Source: Helicoverpa zea
Lineage: Eukaryota > Arthropoda > Insecta > Lepidoptera > Noctuidae
Direction: 5' to 3'
Assembly (NCBI RefSeq): GCF_022581195.2
Contig: NC_061473.1
Span: forward strand, 6,262,001-6,326,000
Length of the DNA stretch: 64,000 bases
A program made the translations under genes and the position numbers. Every line of letters begins with the position of its first letter. Positions within the stretch are counted from its first letter, which is position 1. Positions 50,101-62,100 of the stretch are shown piece by piece. Under the pieces are notes generated by a model. That model saw nothing but the letters and a program-made list of their open reading frames with translations. It did no database searches and was not told where the DNA came from.

Positions 50101-53100
50101 GCGAAACTTGCAGACCGCCGGTGTCGGGACGCTATGGGCTCTTGTGTTTGCACTCTACAAAACATAGATGGCCTTACTACAAAAACTTAAACATCTGTTT
50201 TACACTTGTCTAAAAAAATTGTGGCTGCAAAAATGAACCATATGTCAACGTCATAATCTGACATTTTTTTAGACAAGTCTTAAACAGACGTTTAAAAGTT
50301 TTTGTGGTAAGACGGATAATATTTTATATGTAACAAATACTACGTTTTTTTTTTTGAGAAAGGACTAGGAACATGATTAAAATATAAAGTATCTTTATAT
50401 TTTACACCAGCTGTATTCCGGGGTTTCACCCATGTCCCGTGGAAAGTACTTTATTTGCCTAGATATAATATACCCAATGTTTCTCGGGATATTGTAGCTT
50501 CCCAAGAGAGAAATAATTATTCAAATCAGTTCGTTATTTCCGTTTGGATACAACAAAACAAATTATTTAGCACCGTTGTAGAAGATAAATATGACTGTGT
50601 TGACGTACCTTAAATAGCCTTCAGTTCTAGATTCGCTATATGACGATGGTGCGGGTGATTTTCGCCTCATCCTCGCGAAAAATGGAGCGTCGCTTGCTAA
50701 AGCGTAAATAATAAAAATCATCAGTGTGTGTATATTAAAACGATAAGCAGCAGCAGGCGACAAATTGCCTCACGGCCGAATACTGAAATGCCACTTAATT
50801 TTAAGGACTGCTCAAACATCATTCTTTTTTATCACATATACATTTAAGTAGAACTTAAAATTAAGTAACGTGAGAGTGCGTCCACATCTGGCGAATGTGC
50901 CGCGAATGTGCAGCTCGCGAGCCGTTTGCTCGCTGCCCGCGAGCTGCGCGCGTGCATTTTTGTTCGTGCGCCGCTTCTGTGCCGCCCGCGCGCAGCTCGC
51001 GCGCGACCTAAGCGCCGTACACGATCAGCTCTGCCATCTTCGATAGTACTGAGCCAGTATACGGAACTGTAAGGGCGAGAACTGAGTGCGCGCAGATCGC
51101 GCGCTGCTCGCGCGCTCTATACGAGCCTTGCGTGAGTTGCGCTAAAGAGGCACACCAAACTATTGCAGTGACTGCACGCGCGCAGCTCGCAGACGGCTCG
51201 CAATCGGCTCGCGTGCTGCGCATTCGCGGCACATTCGCCAGATGTGGACGCACCCTAACGTAAGTAAGAATGTTTGAGACATTGACTTCGATATACTCGC
51301 ATATTTCTAAGTCAATGTCTCAAATTATCACACTTACTTCCAAACAACTGCAAGTCGTGATGGCCTAGTGGGTAAAGGACCAACCTCTCAAGTATGAGGG
51401 CGCGGGTTCGATCCCAGGTCGGGCATGTACCAATGCAACTTTTCTAAGTTTGTATGCACTTTCTAAGTATATCTTAGACACCATTGACTGTGTTTCGGAT
51501 GGCACGTTAAACTGTAGGTCCCGGCTGTCATTGAACATCCTTGGCAGTCGTTACGGGTAGTCAGAAGCCAGTAAGTCTGACACCAGTCTAACTAAGGGGT
51601 ATCGGGTTGCCCGGGTAACTGGGTTGAGGAGGTCAGATAGGCAGTCGCTTCTTGTAAAGCACTGGTACTCAGCTGAATCCGGTTAGACTGGAAGCCGACC
51701 CCAACATGATTGGGAAAAGGCTCGGAGGATGATGACTTCCAAACAACTGCAAATAAAACCATAACCTATTCTACAACAATATAAAGTTTATACTGACCAC
51801 CAGAGGATGCAGCCCGTCGTCTCACGTGCAGCGCACGCGTGTCCGAGTGGTCGCCGTCCGCGTCTGAGCCCAGCTTGTCTTCCGAAGTGCTGTCCCACAC
51901 CTGTGTGAGGGAAATTGTGTCTTATTGTGTTGGAATAAGGGTGAGATTCAGTTGTTTCTCATAAAAACAATTGCTCTTCAGATAGATGAAGTCGGCGGAA
52001 GTGAGATTTTTGAATATCGAAATACTATTGGTTGTTTAAAATCTCGGCTCTGCTCCGTTTTGGTGGAGTTCGGACCTCATAAATGTTTGTGTACATGCAG
52101 ACCGCGATTTAAGTCGTCGACAAATGTCTTAAAGGATATGAATTTGTCCAAGGGCCCGTATTAAATAAAAAAAACGTAAGTATTAACTTTTTTTTTTAAT
52201 TTTAATAATGTTTTAAAATACTTGTATCTAATTAATTTACTTCGTGAAGTTTATGGGTATAATTAAAAACTTTCTTACCGGTTCTTTCAGCTCTTCGTGC
52301 AGCTGGTCCATGAAGCATCGCAAGAACTCCTGCGTGTCGTGCTGGTGGTAACCACGGAACATTGGATGTACCTGACAACATACAAACGATTCATTAGAAG
52401 AAAAATAGACATGGCAAGTTTAGAAGAGAGAATTTACGATTACCTTGAAAATCGGATATACATATATGATATAAAAAAAAAAAAAAACATTTATTCAAAA
52501 TTGGCTGAAAACAGTGGCGGATTTACCAATAGGCCAAGTAGGCCAGTGCCTAAGGCGGCAGATTTAGAGGGGCGGCAAATTTACCAAATTTTTTTTTACA
52601 GATTTTTTTATATGAGTATGTGATCATGAATTTTAAATATGATGTCCTCCTAGCCGATTATCGGCTACGGCGGCTGTTCTCATGTAAGGAGATTAGCCAA
52701 CTGCGCAGGACATATTATAGTGCACAAGCATTTGCGCAGACACAGGTGCACTCCCTATTCCTTCACTCTCATAGCCCGATGGGACGGCAATCCGACACGA
52801 CCGGAAAGAGATCAGGCGCAGGACCGACATTGACGTGCTTTTAAAATATATTCCATGTGTGATTTTAAATATATTCCAATAGCGTTTCAATAAAAATAAA
52901 ATAAAAAAATCCGCTCGCTTCGCTCGCGGTTTTTTCATCATTTCTGGTCTATTCTGCGCACTTTGAGTCCTCAATCTAACAAAAAGTTAAAGCACCGAAC
53001 TAGCAAAAACAACTGACGCTCTACGTTGACGATTTCTAAGCTGTTTAGGAGGTGGAGGACTTTCGTGTACTAAAACTCAAAAATTTTCGCGCTCGCTGCG

Positions 53101-56100
53101 CTCGCAGCTATTTCACTTTACACTGGTTTTTTTCAAACTTGTTTGAGTATTTTTGAGTTCCAAGACTCCAAAATTTCGCGCTCGCTACGCTCGCTTGACA
53201 GTGACTTTTTTCGAATTTCTTTAGGTATTATTGCGTCCCAAAAATCACAAATTTCGCGTTGGCTACGCTCGCGGCTTCTTGTCTTTGCAGTGGTTTTTTT
53301 TCACATTTGTTTGGGTACTTTTTTTTCCCAACCCTAAAAAATTTCGCGCTCGCTACGCTCGCAACTTTTTTACTTTACGGCGGTTTTTTAAAACTTGTTT
53401 TGGTACTTTACTGTTCCAAAACTCAACAATTTCGCGCTCGCGCTCACGGCTTTTTCACTTGATACTGGTTCTTATAAAAATAGCTAGAGCTTTATAAGTT
53501 TGCAGTGATCTGTCTCCGGTTTCTTTATGTTAAACCCAGCGAAAACTACCATTAATGATTTCTACACGATTTTTAAGTACTTCAATTACAATTTTAGTCC
53601 GTGATTATATTTTGTCGTTTTTTTTTTCGGGTGCCACCTGATGCTACGCCGCCACTGATCATAGCACCCGAACGAATGAACCGATTTCAATTTAGTTTTT
53701 TTTTATTACAGGTTTTTTACGGGCGAGTGTTCTTGGACATGTTTGATGAAAATCGATTGAGCTGTTTAAAATTTACAGAGGTTTTCCGCTTTAAAGTCGC
53801 TGTCAAATAAACTTGTTAGGTCAACATTAAACTCTTCGGTACATAGCGGGTTGCAAAAATAATCTAGTAAGAGTAACTGACAGAAATATCATTAAGTTCA
53901 CAATCATTAGGGGCGGCAAAAATTGAATGGCCTACTAGCGGCAAATTTCTAAATCCGCCACTGGCTGAAAAACAGCACTTTCCGAATGTGACGCCCGTCT
54001 TTCAACACCCAATGCAATAAACTCCAATGCAACACAAATGTATGTCTGTTTTTAGGACATCATAGAAGAAAAATACTTTTTGCTATAGGATGTTTAAGAT
54101 TATATGTAAAAGACATTCAATTAAGGGGTTCCAAAGACAAACCATTTTAGACAGTTCTTTGGCGATACACAAATAACACATTTAATAAATAAAAGCCAAA
54201 CTCAACATTTTGGACAGGTAACTGGCGATATACAAATAACACATTCTTCTTCTTTCGTGTCGATGACATGTCTTACAATGACACTAAAGTTTGTCTGCCC
54301 AATATGCCGCCACAGCGAGAGCACGATCGGACGCGCTCATTAGGTCCTCCCGCGAGCAAGTATCAGGGCACAGTGGTATAACACATTAAATAAATTAATT
54401 AAAAAGTACATATATACTTACATTGCGAATGCCATATAGAACACCGTTAGGTACAACGTAGCCTCTTGTCTTCCTACTCCACATCTCTTTTACTAATTTT
54501 TGGTATGCTCTGTGAAGGGAAAGAGTAAAATGAATAAATAGGTCCATAAATAATTCAACGGAGCAGGTTTATTATTAAGACAACCCCAAACGCGTAAAAG
54601 AGCAATAAAATATGAAAATATCTTTCATAACTCATATACTTAAAAAAAACGGTCCATTTATGAACCCGTAATGTTTAAAGTACGATCCCTTTTACGTCCC
54701 GTGGCTATACCCGTAATGTTAAAAGTATGATCCCTTTTACGTCCCGTGGCTATACCCGTAATGTTTAAAGTATGATCCCTTTTTACGTCCCGTGGCTATA
54801 CCCGTAATGTTAAAAGTATGATCCCTTTTACGTCCCGTGGCTATACCCGTACTGTTTAAAGTATGATCCCTTTTTACGTCCCGTGGCTATACCCGTAATG
54901 TTTAAAGTATGATCCCTTTTACGTCCCGTGGCTATACCCGTAATGTTAAAAGTATGATCTCTTTTATGTCCTGTGGCTACGGGACTCGAAAAAATATGAT
55001 GCTGCCCAAGTTTTGCCGCCACTATAGTGGCGTGCCCTGCACTGGGTTGCGACAGTCGCTCCCTCCAGGCCACCATGAGATCGCGCCGGAGCTCCGCCCG
55101 CTGCGCGACAACTTGCCGCGGCAACGGGGTTTCCCCCCGGCGCTGAGCCTCCTCGCACCAGTCGTACAGGCGCAAGAAGACCCACTAGACCTGATAACTA
55201 CTATATTGTAACCTGCTGATCCCCGGCTTCTTATCAGCCGCCAGCACGGCGACGGCTGCAGCACACTCCAGGAAGTAGGAGGTGAGCGGCGCAGTGTTGC
55301 TTAGCGCCTGTAGCGCCGCGTTCATGTAGCAGGTGTTCCCCATGTTCTGCAGCCCCACGAGACCTGACGCATTCGTGTCTACGTGAGGGTCCGAATAAAC
55401 CGCTAGTGTCAGTATTTATTGCAAAATAAAAGAAACAATATACGACTATAAGGCTCGAGTCACACCGGAATGGCATCGACCGGCAGCGACGCGGCGAGCA
55501 CTTTGTGTGCCGCTCGCAACACCGCGGGCATTTCGATATTCCGGTGTAACTCGGGCCTTTTGCTGTCAGGCTGTCATTGAACATCTTTGGCAGTCGTAAC
55601 TCGTAACGAGTAAGTGTATAAATCTGACAATCAGTCTTACTTAGAGATATTGGGTTTCCCGAGTAACTGGGTTGAGGAGGAGGTCAGATAGGCAGTCGCT
55701 CCTTGTAAAACACTGGTACTCAGCTGTATCCAATGAGACTGGAAACCCCAAAATAGTTGGGAAAAGGCAAGGCTGATGATGATGAAGTGAAGGTAGCTAT
55801 ATCAGGGATGGCCAACTTAATAAGACCCTACATCGACTAATTATGTATACCTCTTGAAATCTTAAATGAAAATACCATAGTTGACCTCATCACATATAAA
55901 AAAGGTCCTATCGAGGTTGTTTACCTATAGTCAAATACCAAAACAAATGAAATAAAAGTAGGGTTTTTAGTTCGTAAACAAAATATTGAGCAAGCGAACC
56001 ATACCTCTGGGTCTAGCATCGTCATCATACTCCATGTCGTGAGCTTCAGGATCCAGTTCATCATCCACCATGCTGAGTCCCACGGCACCCAGTCTGCCAG

Positions 56101-59100
56101 GCGCCTCCGCACACGTCGAATCTGGACTTGCCTGGGGAAGCATCAAGGTTTTGGGAGAAGTTTGATGGCAAAATTGGCTGAAGTGATCCAAGAAGAGGGT
56201 AAGGGTCCGTTCAGACAGACCGGCGCGGAGAGAAGAGCAAATTCTTAACACGTTGAAAATCGAGTATTTTTCGAGTAGCCGATCGGCTCCGGTCTGTGTG
56301 AAAAAAAAAAAAATGCGCGCCGATGCTCTCTACGCTCTAACGATGAGTGCTGAATATGGTCACTCATTCATGGAAAGACCGCGCCAAGAGTTGCTTAACC
56401 TTATGATTGATTGGCCTATGCGGCTATGAGTAGCCGTATGTGAGTGGATCATATTCTCAGTACCTAGTGATAACAAAAGCATTTATTTTGTACGGAACTG
56501 AATAAAATCGATCAGAAATGACATAATTTTTCCAACACTACATACTACTTGTACATTACAACTCTTTGTGTAATTGAACTATGTATGTACTTTCATTTTC
56601 TAATCTATTTAATGTACTACACATAATAACTTCTATAGACATTCATATAATGGATATGAGAACGCTAACTTTGGTATGACCTAAAGAATTAATGATTCAG
56701 AAGACATTAAAAAACTGGAAGAAGAACCTTCGTTTTTATGAGGACCTAACTAAAATATAGGTAAATAATAATAATTTTCTTTTAATGTAGATAGTAAGTA
56801 CCTATAGTAAGTATACTAACCGCATACGCCAAGGCTGCTCTGATGTGGACCTCTTTCTCGCACAGGTAACACCATATCCGCTCCGTCGACACGTTCATGT
56901 GCACGCAGTGCAGAGGGAAGTTCTGCAAAGACTTCATTTATTAGGATATGGGACGGGATTGTGTTTCGCAGGGCACGTTAAACTGTAGGTCCCGGCTGTC
57001 ATTCAACATCCTTGGCAGTTGTTACGAGTAGTCAGAAGCTAGTAAGTCTGACACCAGTCTTACCAAGGGGTATTGGGTTGCCTGGGTTGAGGTTGAGGAG
57101 GTTAGATATTTTTTGCCAGCAAATATTTTCAAATCTAAAATCTTGCACCCCAAATGCATTTCGATTATGACCACTAAACGCATAGAACTTCAATTCTATT
57201 TTGCACCCTTGCTTTAAAACTGCAGTCGTTCACGTAATTCTGTCGCCTAAACTATACATGAGGATGATCTCTACAACATGTAACTTAATTCTACAAAATG
57301 TAACTTAAATTAGTTTGTTCAGAATCGTTTGCTGAATCGATTTATATCATTTTTAATATAGGTAATTTTTTATCCTAAAAATACTTAAAACTACGGAAAT
57401 TATTGTCATATTATATAACCCTGTACAGTCAAAACAAATTCAAATAGACCGTAACTCAAAGTAATAAGACTTCGTGTATTGTCGGCTTTTTCCGATGTTT
57501 CGTTATGTTGTGTCGAGTCGAGCGGCGCGCGGCGCGATATTTGCGAGCGTAGTAGTATGACCAAAAAGTTCTCCAAGAATTGGTTTTACTAATTTAATAA
57601 ATAACAATGCATATACATGTTAAATTAAAAATTCAGTGTATGTATTATGATTATAACAGAATATTCTAATTGGCGTGTTTGAGGGTGTGCGTTAATTACG
57701 TTACATGTTGTATATATGAATGAATTTAACTCTACACTTATGTATGTATGAACCGCGGAAGTACTCCAGTTGATAAGAAAACGATGACAGTTTTTTGATA
57801 CAATTTAAATGGTTTTATTCTGCTAAAGTATAATTTATCTCATTTTCAAGTAAATGTACGTATGTACAGATTAATACTTGTTTTGTTTTTATGTAAAACA
57901 TGTTATTACCGTCGCAAAACCTTGAGTTACCTCAAACATATTTCAATTACTTTAATATGTAAATTAGTCGAGCATTAAAATACAGATAATAATTTGTTAC
58001 GAAAGTCGCTCATGAATGATTCATTGTTTTTATATCTGATTGGGTTAACATGCAGTATGACTTGCACATTATATTTACTCACAAAGGAGAACTTTATATC
58101 CGACCAGCATCTGCTACCCAAGATACTCTCGCTTAGTTTGGGAGACAGTGATAACACTTAAGCGCAATACATTAACGTGTGATAGACATTAGAAATCATC
58201 CTGTGAAACTGTATAATCTGAGACAATGAAGATTATTTTTCATTTATTTATTCTTGCACATATTTATTACATTTTTAAATCTATACTAATATTATAAAGC
58301 TGAAGAGTTTGTTTGTTTGTTTGAACGCGCTAATCTCAGGAACTACTGGTCCGATTTGAAAAATTCTTTCAGTGTTAGATAGCCCATTTATCGAGGAAGG
58401 CTATAGGCTACTTTTTATCCGGGTTCGTGCAGAGGTTCCTACGGGATGAGGGTGAAACCGCTGGCAGAAGCTAGTATTAAATATAAAAATAAAAAACATT
58501 ATAAAAAATAGGTTGCCACCGATATCGGGCACAGGGTCCAAGGTACCGGTGGTTAGGGCCCCAGAGACAGAAACCTCCTTACAATACGTGCCGTATCACG
58601 GAGTACTGTCTTCTGAATCAGTCCCTTGATCCAGCTGCCCAACGAGAGCCTCCTGAGGTGTTCGTCGAGGCTCTTGGCTATTAAACCATTGGCCGTAACG
58701 ACAATCGGCACAATAACAGCCGTGTCGACACTCCACATGGCGACAACCTCGTGCGCTAAGTCGAGATACTTTATTTGTTTCTCTTTCTCTGCTTTCACGA
58801 GGTTCTCGTCATGCGGAACGGCGACATCGATTATCATCGCGCGGCGCGCTAATCGATCTATCACCACTATATCAGGCTTATTGGCTACAATAGTCCTGTC
58901 AGTGATGATAGATCGATCCCAGTACAACGTGATATGGTCCTTTTCAAGAACTGGGTCGGGCGCATACTTGTAGTACGGTACCTCAAGGTCTACAAGGTTG
59001 TATTGCAGAGCAAGCAGCTGGTGGATGATCTTGGCCACTTGGTTATGTCTGTGCAAATATTCACCATTAGCCAAATGAGAACAACCAGATATAATATGTC

Positions 59101-62100
59101 TGATAGATTCACCCGGATGGTGACATGCCCGACATATGTCAACTGTCCCGTCTTTCACGACATAGAAAGAAGATTATTTATTATTATTATTTTGTATCTC
59201 TCTACCAGACCTCGGGACTACAGAATACCGGATTTTTGGGAGGCGAACGTGGGGCCGAAGCCAACACGCATTATTATTTTATTATTCTGCCAGCGGTTTT
59301 ATCCGCGTCTCGAGATAACTGCTTCCCGTAGCCGGATACTGACAAAAAATATCTTATGTACTTCTCCTGGGTCTAAGCTACCTCCCCTCTAATTTTCAGC
59401 TCAAACGGTCCAGCCGTTCACGCGTGATGGTGTGACCAAGGGATATAGGGATACATTTTTATATATATTATATATGTAGATTAGAATTACATGCAGTAGT
59501 ATGACTTGCACATTACATTTACTTACAAAGGAGATTTTTATATCCGATACTCTTGTTAGCTATTTTTAGTTTTTGATTCGCAGAGTATAAAGCGCTTTGT
59601 GAGGTCCTTTGTACGGATCATTGTGCCGTTAAATGCTTAATAGTCGGCTACCAATTGTACAAATGTAACCAAAGAATAAAGCTCTTTGTAGGCGGGAATT
59701 ACTGGTGGTTAATGGTTACTGAACTTTAATACTTTCGTAACCAATTTTCGAATTGTTTGTTCGGAACTATGTACTTTTAAAATGAAGGAACATGGGTGGT
59801 CTAGTACGAGTGCATGACATAGCAGATTATTATCATTTATTAGAAATGCTGGATGAATTTGCCTAAATTCCTGGGTGTGACAAAAATCGCTTTTTGGTTT
59901 TTATAATAAACTTTTATAAAGCGCCTGGGGTCGTTTTTTTTTTTTTAACGACGTCAAAAATCATCAAATGACCCCTCCCGCTGTGGGTTAGCAGCGGTGA
60001 GGGAGTGTCAGACTCTTACTGACTAAAAACCGTCGTGTTCCGTCATAGGCCTTTTATGTACCAGGACCGCGGTATCTCTTTCGAACAACCCGCAGCCCAA
60101 GCGCCTGGGGTCTGGGAAGGACACTTGGAGCCAGCATTCCCGACTGTTACCCAGTACCAGATTTCAGAAAAATAATACTAGGGCTTGTAGGTCATAAAAC
60201 TATTAATCGTTCGATAAGAATAAGATGCATTCAAAGATCTTTTAAGTAAATTCGTCTGTTTTGATCCATTTCTGAAGTACATATGCTGCATAAAACTGCA
60301 GTATTTTTCTCGCAGAACTAGCAAGTCATTTGCCATTTAAGACGGTAATGACCTATTTCCTGAAAGTTATTTATACTCATGTTTACACGCGTCTGGAGTC
60401 GCGACTCAATATAATGACGCACTTCAGTTTATGATACGTCAAATTGCAAGTCTCGCTTTGCGGAATTAAATTTAAATAAAAAACATCTTATTTAGGTCAG
60501 TATGACTACAGTCTTGAAATTAATATTTTTATCTTTTACTAGCTTCTGCCAGCAGTTTCACCCGCATCCCGTGGGAACTACTTCCCGTACCGGGATAAAA
60601 AGTAGCCTATAGCCTTCCTCGATAAATGGGCTATCTAACACTGAAAGAAATTTTCAAATCGGACCAGTAGTTCCTGAGATTAGCGCATTCAAACAAACAA
60701 ACTCTTCAGCTTTATAATATTAGTATAGATGTAAAATAAAAAAGTAGAGCTACAAATTTTATGAATAAAAAAACAAGTGTTTTTTTCTTGCATGGTAATG
60801 AAAATGCACGAAGGTTTTATCTCAGTGAGACTTGAGATAAAATAAAATGTAAAATTAATGAATATAATAAGTACGTAGCATAATAACCGCGTAGGTACAT
60901 ACTATGAGTTTGTTTATTTCATGGTTGGAACGACTTCGGTGGATATAGTGACATAAAAATATGGAACTGTTGAAACTGTTACTCGCTTTGCTCGTTTAAT
61001 CTAGGAATTCTATCTAGGGAGGGGGTATAACTAATAAAATGGATAAAGCCTGAACTTGAAGCTTACAGTCTTTTATGAGATATAACATCTGTGCCAAATA
61101 CATCCTATACTAAAGAGAAAACATTTGTTTAAAAATTATTTCACTGTTGGGAAGTTACCCAATTTCTAAGTAACACAGGCTGTATATTATCTCGGGGCGA
61201 GGGTGGGCTATTGCTGTGAAACCGATAGTTGATTATAAATGTTATAATGTTATTACCTTTTGGTGCAGAGTGCTATGGTCATTTTTGACTTCAGAGCATC
61301 CGATGTGATGGCAGTCGGGCTGTAGACAGATCCAGAGGTTGGGGCCCGGGCAGCCACAGTCGAAACATGTTAGTGTCTGCAACAACGATGGAGTTTGGTC
61401 TAATGTTAATGCTGTTAAGTTAGTTTTACGTTGGTAGGAATGTGTTTTTGTTTGATTACTGTAAGCTGTTTCTTAGTCTTGTGGAAATTCTTTTTGTTTG
61501 TTATTCCTTGTTTGGTTATGACCTGTATTCATTTGTTAAAGTGATTGTTACATTTTTAAATATTTGACTAATAAATAAAAAATGTAAAAATGGACAGGAC
61601 ACCATGGCGAATCATCCTGACAATGCACGCCATCACCAGAATTACTTAAAGCTTTAATTTTTCATTATAATTATTTATAGTTGAACATGAATACTTTTTA
61701 ATTATTGATTAAACAGTTTTTATACAAAATATATTAATATGTTGATGTGTATACAATTCAAACAAGGATGAATGACTAGACATGCGATTCTCGTAATTCA
61801 ATATTTGTGAAACTTCTGATGCAATACACTTGAAATATAGCAACTATAAATGTCAGTATAATATAAAATTCTGGACTATTTGTTGGTTTTCACAATTTCA
61901 TGACCATATATTATGACTTGACATATATTATGACTTGACTCATTCAATTTTATGTATTTATTGTTTTGCTTGTACATATTATCTAACTCCATCAGCCCCA
62001 CTGTTGCCAAATTCTCCAAATGCAAGATACAGGCCTCGTTTCATACAGAGAAGGAATTATTTTAACTAATTTTACACTTAGATGCTTCAAATTGAAGAAA

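Noticed and set aside
53143..53497. Phe-rich frames inside the hAT element
   Set aside because: Produced by repeats of the CGCTCGC palindrome and poly-T; no domain.
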